Numbered from the stretch's first letter, positions 41,956 through 51,325 are shown. The stretch: DNA of 51,325 nucleotides from Thermus tenuipuniceus (GCF_002964845.1 NZ_PRDA01000025.1:1-51325); one strand, 5' to 3'. Numbers and translations are program-made. Notes: generated by a model from the sequence alone, not told the origin.

Positions 41956-41976
41956 GGATTCTCTAAACCGGGGATG

Positions 41977-42001
41977 GCCCCGCCCAGAGGGCGGGGCATT
42001 T
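41977..42001 (+). terminator. terminator of the complex III operon
   Basis: GCCCCGCCC (41977-41985), loop AGA, GGGCGGGGC (41989-41997), then ATTT. It begins 21 nt after the actF stop. Confidence 0.8.
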
Positions 42002-42010
42002 GCACCTACC

Positions 42011-42076
42011 TTCACAAAGAGGATGGGTGCATCCTGGACTTAGGGGTACGCGGTAAGGGTACCCGGGAGGTGGAAG
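42011..42076 (+). promoter_or_regulatory. leader region of the sulfide:quinone reductase gene
   Basis: An inverted repeat AGGATG-GGTG-CATCCT (42019-42034) follows a TTCACA box (42011-42016). A second one, GGGTAC...GTACCC, lies about 42044-42064, just before GGGAGGTGG and the ATG. No clear -10. Possible operator and translation-control hairpin. Confidence 0.35.
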
Positions 42077-43213
42077 ATGGCGACGAAGGTTCTGGTTTTG
42101 GGAGGCGGCTCGGGCGGCCTGGTGGCGGCCAACAGGGTGAAAAGGCTCCTGGGGAGGGAGGTGGAGGTCACCCTGGTGGACAAGAACGCCTACCACGAGT
42201 TCATGCCCGCCTATCCCTGGGTGGCCTTCGGCATGCGGGAGCCCGAGCAGGTGCGCAGGCCCCTGGCCAACCTGGAAAAACGGGGCATCACCTATCTCCA
42301 GGCCACGGTGGAGGCCTTAGACCCCGCCAACAACCGGGTGAAGACCAGCGCCGGGGAGCTTTCCTACGATTACCTGATCGTTTCCCTGGGGGCGGAGGCG
42401 TTGCCTTCCCCTGCCCAGGACAGCTACGCCCCCTGGAGCCTCGAGGGGGCCTTGAGGCTCCGGCAGGCCCTCAAGAACTTCCAGGGGGGGCGGGTGGTGG
42501 TAGGGGTTTCCTCCCCCTACTACCCCTGCCCGCCTGCGCCCTATGAGGTGGCAGGGCAGGTGGAGTTTGCCCTGAAGGTCAAAGGGGTACGGGAGAGGAG
42601 CAGCGTGGACGTTTTCCACCTGAATCCCCTGCCCCTGGCGGGCATGGGCCCGGCGATCTCGGGCAAGGTCATGGAGATCCTCCGCTCCAAGGGCATCGCC
42701 TTCCACGGGGAGTTCGAACCGGTGGCCTTTGAGGGGGGCAAGGTCAGGGCCAAGGACGGAAGGGAGCTGGCCTACGACCTCCTCATCCTCACGCCCCCCT
42801 TCGCCCCCAACCGGGTGGTGCGGGAATCCCCCCTCGCGGGGCCCCAGGGCTTTCCCGAGGTGAACAAGGCCACCTTCCGCTCCACCAGATTCGCCAACGT
42901 TTTCGTCATCGGGGACACGGTGAACCCCTCCCTCATGCTGCCCCCCGCCGGGGTGGTGGCCCACTTCCAGGGGGAGTACGTGGCCGGGGTCATCGCCTCC
43001 GACCTCAAGGGGGCCTATATCGGCGAGCCCTTCAACCCCGTGGCCATGTGCATCATGGACTTCGGGGACAACGCCCTTTTGCCCCAGTGCTCTTTTGAAA
43101 AGCTCCTGGCGGGCACCGGCATGCCTTCCTGTGGCGTGATGGCCGTGGGCAAGTGGGTCCGGGTGACCAAGATGCTCTTCGAGGGCTTCTGGTTCGCCAC
43201 CTTGATCGAGTAG
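42077..43213 (+). CDS. sulfide:quinone oxidoreductase-like flavoprotein
   Basis: 378-residue FAD enzyme. N-terminal dinucleotide motif VLVLGGGSGGLVAANRV, second region DYLIVSLGAEA near residue 97, FAD-ribityl GDTVNP near 279 and cysteines in YPCPPAPYE (near 155), AMCIMDFGD (near 317) and LPQCSFEK (near 328), as in membrane-bound SQRs that oxidise sulfide and reduce quinone. The partner DUF1641 gene follows. Placed after a quinol oxidising complex, it could feed that complex. Confidence 0.83.
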   Translation: MATKVLVLGGGSGGLVAANRVKRLLGREVEVTLVDKNAYHEFMPAYPWVAFGMREPEQVRRPLANLEKRGITYLQATVEALDPANNRVKTSAGELSYDYLIVSLGAEALPSPAQDSYAPWSLEGALRLRQALKNFQGGRVVVGVSSPYYPCPPAPYEVAGQVEFALKVKGVRERSSVDVFHLNPLPLAGMGPAISGKVMEILRSKGIAFHGEFEPVAFEGGKVRAKDGRELAYDLLILTPPFAPNRVVRESPLAGPQGFPEVNKATFRSTRFANVFVIGDTVNPSLMLPPAGVVAHFQGEYVAGVIASDLKGAYIGEPFNPVAMCIMDFGDNALLPQCSFEKLLAGTGMPSCGVMAVGKWVRVTKMLFEGFWFATLIE

Positions 43214-43221
43214 GGGGGACC

Positions 43222-43836
43222 ATGGAAAAAAAGACGCTTACGGTGGAAGAAAGGCTAGCCCACATCGAGGAGGTGCTGCAAAAAAGCGGGCTAGGCCTCC
43301 TAGCCCAGGTGGGGGCTGGGGAAACCCTGGCGGAGAACCTAGGCCTCCTCATGGAGCCCAAGAACCTCCAGATGGTTTCCCTGCTGGCCCGCTTCCTGGA
43401 CCAGGCGGAGGCCTTGGAGAAGCTGGCGGATACCCTGGAGAAGCTGGAACAATCCGGGGCCTTGGCCTTCCTGGGCCACCTCTCTGAGAACTTCGGGGAG
43501 GGCTTGGGGATGCTCATGGAGCCTCAGGTGCTCAGGCTTTTCTCCCATGGGGCCAATGTCCTGGACATCCTTTCCCGGATAGAGCCCGCCGCCATCGGCA
43601 TGATGGCCTCGGCCCTGCAACGGGGCTTGGGGGAAACCTTTACCCCCGAGGTGATGCGGGACCCTCCTCGGGTGGGCCTGACGGGGATCCTGAAGCAGCT
43701 TTCCGACCCCGAGGTGCAGAAGGCCCTGGGGGTGCTTTTCCTCCTTCTCAAGGCTCTGGGCAAGGCCTTCGGCCACCTGAACGAGGACATGAAAGCCCTG
43801 GAAGGCCTTATGGCCAAGATGATGCCCAAGAAGTAG
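43222..43836 (+). CDS. DUF1641 family protein
   Basis: 204-residue helical protein. DUF1641 signature near residues 140-185: PRVGLTGILKQLSDPEVQKALG. The start ATG at 43222 is 8 nt after the SQR stop. Genes of this family regularly accompany sulfide:quinone and related flavin reductases; the biochemical role is not known. A terminator follows. Confidence 0.85.
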   Translation: MEKKTLTVEERLAHIEEVLQKSGLGLLAQVGAGETLAENLGLLMEPKNLQMVSLLARFLDQAEALEKLADTLEKLEQSGALAFLGHLSENFGEGLGMLMEPQVLRLFSHGANVLDILSRIEPAAIGMMASALQRGLGETFTPEVMRDPPRVGLTGILKQLSDPEVQKALGVLFLLLKALGKAFGHLNEDMKALEGLMAKMMPKK

Positions 43837-43854
43837 CGGCTTAGAGTCCTCAAG

Positions 43855-43887
43855 ACCCCGTTACGGCGAGGGCTGCAACGGGGTTTT
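43855..43887 (+). terminator. terminator after the DUF1641 gene
   Basis: ACCCCGTT (43855-43862) pairs with AACGGGGT (43877-43884), followed by TTT. It overlaps the stop codon of the convergent GGDEF gene. Confidence 0.7.
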
Positions 43888-45466
43888 ACGCCATGGTCAC
43901 CCGGTCCCGGCCCGTTTCCTTGGCCCGGAGAAGGGCGTAGTCGGCCTTGAGGACCCAGTCCTCCAGCTGGGCCTGGCTTTCCGGAACCTCCCCCCCGGCG
44001 ATGCCGGCGGAGAGGGTAAGGGGATAGGGGATGGGGTCCACCCTTTGGTGGCGGAAGCGGTAGCGGATGCGCTCCACCACCTCCTTGGCCGCAAGGTGGT
44101 CGGCCCCGTAGAGGAAGAGGAGGAACTCCTCCCCCCCGTAGCGCACCGCCAGGTCCTCGCGGCGCACGCTGGCCTGGAGGATGCGGCCCAGGAGCTTCAG
44201 GACCTCGTCGCCCACCGGGTGGCCGTAGGTGTCGTTCACCCACTTGAAGCGGTCGATGTCCAGCATGGCCACGCTAAGGGGGGCTTCGTAGCGCCGGGCC
44301 AGGGCCAGGAGCTTGGGGAGCTCCGCCTCGAGGCTCCTGCGGTTCAAAAGCCCGGTGAGGGGGTCGGTGAGGGCCAGGGCACCCCACTCCACTTGCTTTA
44401 GCACCTGCCGAAGGCGCTCCCCCAGGAGGGCGAGGAAGCCTGGGGGTGGGGGTTCCTCCGGGAGGCTGCGCAGGTAGAGGTAGGCGGCTTCCCCGTTCAG
44501 GGGGATGGAAAGGCGATGGGGGGTGCGTTCCCCCACCAGCCCCCGCCGGCTCCGCACCTCGAGGCCCACCGCCTGGGGCAAGAGGGCTCGGGCCGCCTCC
44601 AAGGCTCCCAGGAGGACCGCCTCCGGGCTCAGGGTCTGGGTCACCCGAGGGGAGAGGCGGGCCAGGTCTTCCAGGAAGCGGATCCAGCGCTGGGTCCTGG
44701 CCTCCATGACCGCGCGGGTCCTTTCCCAGGCCAGGAGAAGCCCGACATTGCCCAACACCCCCGCGTAGGTGGCGAGGAGGAAGCCCAACGGAGCCTGGGC
44801 CAGGGCGGCCAAGGGGGGCAGGAGGGTCCAGGCGGCGGCCAGGCCGCCCAGGGCTCCCCGCTGGGGTACCAGGGTCCCTAGCCCGCCCCACCCTGCCAGG
44901 CCGTAGGCCAGCACGTAGAGGGCGTGCACCGGGTGGCCTAGGGCATAACCCTCCCCCGCCACCTCCAGGTAGGCCAGGTCGGCCACCCCGAAGAGGAAGA
45001 GGCCGGAAACCAGGAGAAGCCGTTCGGTTCCTCCCTCGCCCCGCAGGGCGCTCTCCCCCGCAAAGCCGGTCAAAAGGAGGAGGGCCGTGTCCAGGAAGGC
45101 GAAGGGGAGGCCCCCCTTGGAGGTTATTCCTACCCACACCAGCCCCAGGGCCAAGGGAGCCACCAGGAGCAGGGTGGGTCCAGGGCGCCCTTTCCGGGCC
45201 AGGGGGTAGACCCCCAGGGCCAGAAGGGGGTAGGCCACCCCGTAGGCCAGGTAGGCCAGGGGGGAGCCCAGGGCCAAGAACCCCTCCCCCAGCCCGCTCA
45301 GCAGGAGCCCCGCCCCGATCCACCTCGAGCCCTTGAGGAGAAGGGCCAAACCTACGCCCATCCCCAAGGCGGGCAGGAGCAGGGCCTCGCTGAGGACCCG
45401 GGTAGGGGGGAAGATGGCCAGGGCCAGCAGGAGCCCCAGGGCCAGGGGCGGCCAGAATGGAACCAC
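43886..45466 (-). CDS. membrane-bound diguanylate cyclase (GGDEF)
   Basis: Makes cyclic di-GMP from GTP. The 526-residue protein has about eight hydrophobic segments (1-235), a linker (to about 365) and a GGDEF domain. Its start DPLTGLLNRRSLE, catalytic RYGGEEFLLF near residue 443 and an inhibitory I-site RRED five residues before it are all present, so it looks active and feedback-controlled. A GTG start with TAAACT (minus strand, 45478-45473) 6 nt upstream gives a leaderless mRNA. Confidence 0.9.
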   Translation of the reverse strand: MVPFWPPLALGLLLALAIFPPTRVLSEALLLPALGMGVGLALLLKGSRWIGAGLLLSGLGEGFLALGSPLAYLAYGVAYPLLALGVYPLARKGRPGPTLLLVAPLALGLVWVGITSKGGLPFAFLDTALLLLTGFAGESALRGEGGTERLLLVSGLFLFGVADLAYLEVAGEGYALGHPVHALYVLAYGLAGWGGLGTLVPQRGALGGLAAAWTLLPPLAALAQAPLGFLLATYAGVLGNVGLLLAWERTRAVMEARTQRWIRFLEDLARLSPRVTQTLSPEAVLLGALEAARALLPQAVGLEVRSRRGLVGERTPHRLSIPLNGEAAYLYLRSLPEEPPPPGFLALLGERLRQVLKQVEWGALALTDPLTGLLNRRSLEAELPKLLALARRYEAPLSVAMLDIDRFKWVNDTYGHPVGDEVLKLLGRILQASVRREDLAVRYGGEEFLLFLYGADHLAAKEVVERIRYRFRHQRVDPIPYPLTLSAGIAGGEVPESQAQLEDWVLKADYALLRAKETGRDRVTMA

Positions 45467-45489
45467 GCCAGCAGTTTACCAGGTTGCCC

Positions 45490-47750
<2,261 letters not shown>

Positions 47751-47760
47751 CCTCACCTCC

Positions 47761-47788
47761 AAAAGAAAAACCCCCGGGCGGGCCCGGG
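47761..47788 (-). terminator. attenuator terminator before lysJ
   Basis: On the minus strand CCCGGGC (47788-47782), loop CC, GCCCGGG (47779-47773), then GG, TTTTT, C and TTTT (47770-47761). A textbook intrinsic terminator placed inside the lysJ leader, just before its ribosome binding site. Confidence 0.8.
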
Positions 47789-47808
47789 AAGCCAGGCTTC
47801 CCAGGCCC
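47780..47808 (-). promoter_or_regulatory. antiterminator hairpin of the lysJ leader
   Basis: GGGCCTGGGAAGCC (47808-47795) pairs with GGCTTCCCGGGCCC (47793-47780), all positions paired with one G-U; the innermost pairs would open to make a loop. It uses 47780-47788, the 5' arm of the terminator, so the two exclude each other. Confidence 0.7.
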
Positions 47809-47810
47809 CA

Positions 47811-47834
47811 TCAGGTTTTGCCCCGGGTGGCCAT
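47811..47834 (-). CDS. putative leader peptide MATRGKT of the lysJ attenuator
   Basis: Eight codons ATG GCC ACC CGG GGC AAA then ACC TGA, giving Met-Ala-Thr-Arg-Gly-Lys-Thr. It starts about 1-3 nt from the predicted RNA start, so it would be leaderless, and stops 2 nt before the antiterminator. One Arg and one Lys codon lie where a stalled ribosome would leave the antiterminator free. Leader-peptide attenuation of lysine genes has been described in Thermus thermophilus; this instance is inferred from sequence alone. Confidence 0.55.
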   Translation of the reverse strand: MATRGKT

Positions 47835-47843
47835 CTCCCCTTC

Positions 47844-47872
47844 AGGGTAGGGGGGCGGGACCACCTTGTCAA
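47844..47872 (-). promoter_or_regulatory. promoter of the lysJ-lysK unit
   Basis: On the minus strand TTGACA (47872-47867), 17 nt, TACCCT (47849-47844). RNA would start about 47837, just before the leader peptide ATG. Confidence 0.68.
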
Positions 47873-47876
47873 CGGA

Positions 47877-47882
47877 TAGACT
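47877..47882 (+). promoter_or_regulatory. leaderless -10 box of folK
   Basis: TAGACT ends 6 nt before the GTG at 47889. It lies 5 nt beyond the lysJ -35 box, so the two divergent promoters are back to back. Confidence 0.5.
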
Positions 47883-47888
47883 GGGGAG

Positions 47889-48368
47889 GTGCTGGCCTAT
47901 GTGGGCTTGGGTTCCAACCTCGAGGACCGGGCAGGCTACCTTTTACAGGCCCTTTCCCTCCTTTCCCGGCTCCCCGAGACCCGGTTTTTGCGCCTTTCCC
48001 CCGTGTATGAAACCGAGCCCGTGGGCCCACCCCAGCCCCCCTACCTGAACCTGGTGGCGGAGGTGGACACGGGGCTTTCCCCCCGGGCTTTCCTGGAGGG
48101 CCTCCTGGGGATAGAGCAAAGCCTTGGGCGGAAGCGGAAGGAGCGCTGGGGGCCGAGGACCATAGACCTGGACCTCCTGCTCTACGGGGACTGGGTCCTG
48201 GAGGAGGAGGGCCTCGAGGTGCCCCATCCCAGGCTTCACCAGCGGGCCTTCGTCCTGGTGCCTCTGGCCGACCTCATCCCGGAAGGGCGCCACCCGGTGC
48301 TCGGGCGCACCTTTGCCGAGCTCCTCGCCCCCCTGGACCGAAGGGGGGTGCGGCCCTTTGTGCTATAG
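47889..48368 (+). CDS. folK: 6-hydroxymethyl-7,8-dihydropterin pyrophosphokinase
   Basis: Pyrophosphorylates hydroxymethyldihydropterin in folate synthesis. The 159-residue protein has AYVGLGSNLEDR at the N-terminus, SPVYETEPVGPPQPPYLN near residue 38 and the signature RWGPRTIDLDLLLYG near 85. GTG start. No folP or folB adjacent. Its TAG stop forms part of a TATAGT box for the next gene. Confidence 0.95.
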   Translation: MLAYVGLGSNLEDRAGYLLQALSLLSRLPETRFLRLSPVYETEPVGPPQPPYLNLVAEVDTGLSPRAFLEGLLGIEQSLGRKRKERWGPRTIDLDLLLYGDWVLEEEGLEVPHPRLHQRAFVLVPLADLIPEGRHPVLGRTFAELLAPLDRRGVRPFVL

Positions 48369-48410
48369 TGGGGGCATCGCGGATCCTAGCCGCGCAAAGG
48401 GAGAAGGAAA
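48364..48410 (+). promoter_or_regulatory. possible promoter and leader of the S1 protein gene
   Basis: TATAGT (48364-48369) includes the folK stop TAG (48366-48368). The leader of about 35 nt has a GCGG/CCGC hairpin (about 48379-48393) and GAAGGA before the GTG. Confidence 0.5.
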
Positions 48411-48788
48411 GTGGAGCTAGAAGCTGGAAGCGTTGTAGAGGGCCGCGTGGTGCGGGTTACGGATTTTGGCGCCTTTGTGGAGCTCCCGGGGGGCGAGCAG
48501 GGCCTGGTGCACATCTCCCAGATCGCCCACGAGTTCGTGAGGAACGTGCGGGACTTCCTCAACGAGGGGGACATCGTCCAGGTGATGGTGAAGGGCCGGG
48601 ACGCCAAGGGGCGTCTGGACCTTTCCATCAAGGACCTCACCCCCGCCCCAGAAGGGGCCCCACCCCCCAGGCCCAGGCGCCTGCCCAAGCAGTCCCCCGA
48701 GTTTGAGAACAAGCTGAAAAGCTTCCTCCGGGGCACCGGGGGTTTCGGCGGCAAGGGGGGCAAGAAGGGCGGCAAGAAAAAGCGCTAA
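48411..48788 (+). CDS. S1 domain RNA-binding protein
   Basis: 125 residues. An S1 OB-fold (about 1-75: GSVVEGRVVRVTDFGAFVEL, GLVHISQIAHEFV, GRLDLSIKDL) is followed by a proline-rich linker and a Gly/Lys-rich tail (GGKGGKKGGKKKR). It resembles the general stress protein 13 / YugI-like group that binds ribosomes or RNA. Specific target unknown. GTG start. A strong terminator follows. Confidence 0.87.
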   Translation: MELEAGSVVEGRVVRVTDFGAFVELPGGEQGLVHISQIAHEFVRNVRDFLNEGDIVQVMVKGRDAKGRLDLSIKDLTPAPEGAPPPRPRRLPKQSPEFENKLKSFLRGTGGFGGKGGKKGGKKKR

Positions 48789-48801
48789 CCCAAAGGGTTG
48801 C

Positions 48802-48830
48802 CCCCGGGGGGTGTATGCCCCCGGGGTTTT
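48802..48830 (+). terminator. terminator between the S1 gene and trxA
   Basis: CCCCGGGGG (48802-48810) with CCCCCGGGG (48818-48826), 7-nt loop, then TTTT. Confidence 0.85.
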
Positions 48831-48834
48831 GCTT

Positions 48835-48840
48835 TAAAGT
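48835..48840 (+). promoter_or_regulatory. -10 box of trxA
   Basis: TAAAGT ends 8 nt before the trxA ATG, directly after the terminator; a good -35 is not visible because the terminator occupies that place. Confidence 0.5.
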
Positions 48841-48848
48841 GATGGGGT

Positions 48849-49181
48849 ATGGCGAAGCCCATTGAGGTTACCGACGCCAACTTTGACCAGACCTTAAGCG
48901 GACACCCCCTGGTCCTGGTGGACTTCTGGGCGGAGTGGTGCGCTCCTTGCCGCATGATCGCTCCCATCCTGGAGGAGCTGGCTAGGGAGTACGAGGGGAA
49001 ACTCTTGGTGGCCAAGCTGGACGTGGACGAAAACCCCAAGACGGCCATGCGCTTTAGGGTCATGAGCATCCCCACCGTGATCCTCTTCAAAAACGGCCAG
49101 CCGGTGGAGGTCCTGGTGGGGGCCCAGCCCAAGCGCAACTTTGAGGCCAAAATCCAGAAGCACCTCCCTGCCAGCGCATGA
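48849..49181 (+). CDS. trxA: thioredoxin
   Basis: General cytoplasmic disulfide reductase of 110 residues. Active site [17 protein letters not shown] near residue 30 (WCxPC), cis-proline in MSIPTVILF near 77, [12 protein letters not shown] at the end. Standard length. Its stop overlaps the plsX start (ATGA), so it is coupled to lipid synthesis, a chance pairing as far as known. Confidence 0.96.
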   Translation: MAKPIEVTDANFDQTLSGHPLVLVDFWAEWCAPCRMIAPILEELAREYEGKLLVAKLDVDENPKTAMRFRVMSIPTVILFKNGQPVEVLVGAQPKRNFEAKIQKHLPASA

Positions 49182-50158
49182 GGATCGCCCTGGACGCCAT
49201 GGGGGGGGACCGGGCCCCCGGGGTTACGGTCCAAGGAGCCCTCCTGGCCGCCAAGGAGGGGGTGGAGGTTCTTCTGGTGGGGGAGGAGGCCCGCCTGCGG
49301 GCTGAGCTTGCCCGCCTGGGGACTTCCTTGCCCGTCCACCATGCTCCGGACTGGATTCCCATGGAGGAGCATGCCACCGAGGTGAGGAAGCGCCGGGAAA
49401 GCTCCATCATGGTGGCCATGGATCTTCTGAAGCGGGGCGAGGTCCAGGCGGTGGTGTCCATGGGCCACACCGGGGCCACCATGGCCGCAGCCCTCTTCAC
49501 CCTGGGGCGGGTCAAGGGGGTGGAAAGGCCCGCCCTCTTGGTGGAGTTCCCCAGTCAAAGGGGACGCACCTTCCTCCTGGACGGGGGGGCCAACGCCGAC
49601 TGCCGCCCTTCCTTCTTGGTGCAGTTCGCCGCCATGGGCCTGGCCTACGCCGAGGCCAGCGGCCTTGAGGACCCTAAGGTGGGCCTTCTTTCCATTGGCG
49701 AGGAGGAGGGGAAGGGCAACGCCCTGGTGCTGGAAACCTATCCCCTTCTGAAGAGGGCCTTGGGGGGGCGGTTTTTCGGCAATGTGGAAGGGCGGGACGT
49801 CTTCTTGGGCACCACGGAGGTGGTGGTCACCGACGGCTTTACCGGTAATGTGGTCCTGAAGCTGGCGGAGGGGGAGGCTAAGGTCCTCCTCGGCTGGATC
49901 AGGGAAGCCCTCACCTCGAGTCCCTTGGCCCGGCTGGGGGCCCTCCTGGCCCGGGGGGCTTTGCGGAAGGTGAAGGAGAAGGTGGATCCCTCCCAGTATG
50001 GGGCCATGCCCCTTTTGGGGGTGGAGGGGGCGGTCTTCATCGGCCACGGTTCCGCCGACGCTTTGGCGGTGAAAAACGCCCTTCTTCGGGCCAGGAGCCT
50101 GGTGGCGGCAGGGCTTTTGGACCGGGTGCGGGCGGGTCTTTCCGCTCTACACGTCTAG
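49178..50158 (+). CDS. plsX: phosphate acyltransferase PlsX
   Basis: Makes acyl phosphate from acyl-ACP for phospholipid synthesis. The 326-residue protein starts [15 protein letters not shown], has [21 protein letters not shown] near residue 90, [15 protein letters not shown] near 130 and [18 protein letters not shown] near 215. The usual downstream fabD/fabH are absent; the end overlaps the convergent archease by 12 bp. Confidence 0.95.
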   Translation: MRIALDAMGGDRAPGVTVQGALLAAKEGVEVLLVGEEARLRAELARLGTSLPVHHAPDWIPMEEHATEVRKRRESSIMVAMDLLKRGEVQAVVSMGHTGATMAAALFTLGRVKGVERPALLVEFPSQRGRTFLLDGGANADCRPSFLVQFAAMGLAYAEASGLEDPKVGLLSIGEEEGKGNALVLETYPLLKRALGGRFFGNVEGRDVFLGTTEVVVTDGFTGNVVLKLAEGEAKVLLGWIREALTSSPLARLGALLARGALRKVKEKVDPSQYGAMPLLGVEGAVFIGHGSADALAVKNALLRARSLVAAGLLDRVRAGLSALHV

Positions 50159-50566
50159 GATCACCTGGGCCTTCCATGCCCCGTTTTCCCGGCTCACCTG
50201 CAGGCCGTGGAAGGTGGCGCTTTTCACTTCTCCCTGGAAGCCAAAGCTCTCTTGGAAGGGCTCACCCCAAAGGGTGGCGGTGAGGCGGTAGCCCCCGGCT
50301 TCCTTTTGCACCCGTACCCGTGCCTTCCCGGGCACGAAGCCCTTGGTCTGGATCAGGTAGATGAGCTCGTTCAGGAAGCGGACCAGGAGGGTTTCCAGGT
50401 CCTCCGCCTCCAGGGAAAGGCGCCTGCGCCGGCTTCCCCTTTCTGGGGGAAAGAGGAACATCACCTGGAGAAGCCCTTTCAGGGCGGCCTGGAAGAGGCC
50501 CTCGAGGCTTTCCGCCTCCAGGAGGAACCCCACGTCGGCGGTGTGGTCCAGGGGCTTTACCACCAT
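50147..50566 (-). CDS. archease family protein
   Basis: 139-residue metal-binding protein that elsewhere activates the RNA ligase RtcB. Family marks: LDHTADVGFLLEAESLEGLF at the N-terminus, LVRFLNELIYLIQTKGFVP near residue 62, and EVKSATFHGLQVSR near 115 with the conserved His. ATG at 50566 overlaps the bshB stop (ATGGTGGTAA). No rtcB in this window. Confidence 0.9.
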   Translation of the reverse strand: MVVKPLDHTADVGFLLEAESLEGLFQAALKGLLQVMFLFPPERGSRRRRLSLEAEDLETLLVRFLNELIYLIQTKGFVPGKARVRVQKEAGGYRLTATLWGEPFQESFGFQGEVKSATFHGLQVSRENGAWKAQVILDV

Positions 50567-51258
50567 GGCCCCTCCTGGGTGCCCTCCGTTCCGGGGAGGT
50601 GGAAGGTTTCCGTCCAGAGCCTTTCGGGATACCTTTCCATGAAATCCAGCAGGGACAGGGCCTGGGTCCGGTGCTGGGCCAGGGCCTTGAGCTTTCGGGC
50701 CAGGGCCCATTCGGGTAGGCGTAGGCGGTGGGTGACGGGCCAGGGGCCTTCGGGCCGCACGAAGTACACCACCTGGGCCAGGCCCTCCGCCGCCTTGGTG
50801 GCGTAGCGGCTCGTGGCCACGTGGTCGGGGTGGCCGTTGATGCCGTCAGGGGGAAAGGTGAGGACATAGCGGGGCCTTTGGGCAAGAAGCCTTTCCCGGA
50901 TGGCCGCTTCCGCCTCGGGGTGGTCGAGGAGGCCTTTCCCCGAGGCCAGGCCGCGGGGTTCCCCCGTCATCTCTTTAGGGCCCCTGTACTCCAGGTGAAC
51001 CGCCTGGGGTAGGGCGTTGGGGAAGGAGAGGACCTCGAGGAAGTCCACTTCCAGGATCTCCGTTGCCCGCTCAAGTTCTTGGGTCCGCACCCAGGGCAGT
51101 TCCTCAGGTGGGCAGAGCCCCAGGGTTCTCCCCGCCTCCCCTCGGGTGAGGGTGAGGATGCCCGTTCTGAGCCCGGCCCTTTTGGCGAGGAGGAGCGCCC
51201 CACCGGCACCAAAGCTTTCGTCGTCGGGATGGGGGACCACCACCAAGAGGTCCAGCAT
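50557..51258 (-). CDS. bshB1: PIG-L family deacetylase, probably BshB1
   Basis: Zinc deacetylase that makes glucosaminyl-malate for bacillithiol. The 233-residue protein shows the metal site VVVPHPDDESFGAGGAL, TLTRGEAGRTLG near residue 38, and DGINGHPDHVATSRYA near 138, close to BshB1 enzymes. Deinococcus-Thermus bacteria use bacillithiol, which supports the call, though other PIG-L deacetylases look alike. Overlaps the archease start by 10 bp. Confidence 0.82.
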   Translation of the reverse strand: MLDLLVVVPHPDDESFGAGGALLLAKRAGLRTGILTLTRGEAGRTLGLCPPEELPWVRTQELERATEILEVDFLEVLSFPNALPQAVHLEYRGPKEMTGEPRGLASGKGLLDHPEAEAAIRERLLAQRPRYVLTFPPDGINGHPDHVATSRYATKAAEGLAQVVYFVRPEGPWPVTHRLRLPEWALARKLKALAQHRTQALSLLDFMERYPERLWTETFHLPGTEGTQEGPWW

Positions 51259-51267
51259 GCCCCCATC

Positions 51268-51325
51268 TTGACAGAAATGCCCCTGCCTGGTACATTCAGT
51301 GTTGCGCCGGTTGGACCGGCGGGGG
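51268..51325 (+). promoter_or_regulatory. promoter pointing out of the window with leader hairpin
   Basis: TTGACA (51268-51273), 17 nt, TACATT (51291-51296): a good sigma-70 type promoter for a gene beyond the right edge. The leader has CGCCGGT-TGG-ACCGGCG (51305-51321). What it drives cannot be seen. Confidence 0.65.

Noticed and set aside
42046..42055. ACTTAGGGG upstream of the sulfide:quinone reductase gene as another copy of the dispersed repeat
   Set aside because: Only the hexamer ACTTAG matches; the adjacent sequence lacks the GCAA stem and the left half.
47790..47850. CCTGATGGGG in the lysJ leader as a TPP-type or lysine riboswitch
   Set aside because: The leader is far too short for a lysine riboswitch, and the CTGAGA and other conserved TPP pieces are absent; the attenuator reading explains the structure.

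Overview
The window reads as chromosomal DNA of a Thermus species (Deinococcus-Thermus). It is very GC-rich and gene-dense. Start codons are mixed ATG/GTG/TTG, and many TATNNT-like -10 boxes lie only 5-9 nt before a start codon, which suggests leaderless mRNAs. It carries LysJ and LysK of the LysW-dependent aminoadipate lysine pathway, a 7Fe ferredoxin, CarD, and a BshB1-type deacetylase. The species cannot be fixed from the sequence alone. Most of the window is core housekeeping.

Layout, left to right. (1) 1-4.5 kb: arginine genes argG-argH-acetyltransferase, then carA. (2) 4.5-7.7 kb, minus strand: fhs, a ruined AAA ATPase gene, and a threonine dehydratase-like gene. (3) 7.7-12.5 kb: secG, tRNA-Ala(GGC), then rplU-rpmA-obg-nadD-yqeK-LCP-rsfS. 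(4) 12.5-17 kb, the accessory zone: a repeat element, a broken Uma2 gene, a small membrane protein, panC-pilT, a VapBC45-like toxin-antitoxin pair whose toxin has an in-frame TGA, and an intact Uma2 gene. (5) 17-25.5 kb: deoA, M23 peptidase, bactofilin, accD-accA, a PEGA-repeat protein, an SdpI-like protein, a MobA-like transferase, an unknown membrane protein and ferredoxin. (6) 25.5-31.5 kb: an acetyltransferase, cold shock protein, DnaJ, a class V aminotransferase with a structured leader, uppP, ispD-ispE and a TenA-like gene. (7) 31.5-35.1 kb: a second repeat element, tetR-carD, a cyanophycinase-like protein without its serine, a DUF2227 protein, a TlpA-like thioredoxin, tsaE and tRNA-Leu(GAG). 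(8) 35.3-43.8 kb: a six-gene alternative complex III operon, then sulfide:quinone reductase with its DUF1641 partner. (9) 43.9-51.3 kb: diguanylate cyclase, lysK-lysJ under an apparent leader-peptide attenuator, folK, an S1 protein, trxA-plsX, archease and bshB1.

Several genes could work together. SQR would feed electrons to quinone and alternative complex III would take them to cytochrome c. ArgG, ArgH, the acetyltransferase and CarA serve arginine and carbamoyl phosphate supply, while LysJ/LysK serve the parallel lysine branch. AccDA and PlsX serve lipid synthesis; UppP, IspDE, M23, LCP and bactofilin relate to isoprenoids and the envelope.

The least ordinary signals are four. A dispersed terminal-inverted-repeat element (about 94-106 bp, two full copies and one partial) has an ACTTAG end that holds the TAA stop codon of the neighbouring gene at all three sites. 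A compact attenuator sits before lysJ, with an eight-codon leader frame containing Arg and Lys codons. Pairs of leaderless genes are started divergently from overlapping or palindromic -10 boxes. A structured leader precedes the class V aminotransferase. No CRISPR array, rRNA or insertion-sequence transposase was seen. Everything here was read by eye; no search or folding program was run.
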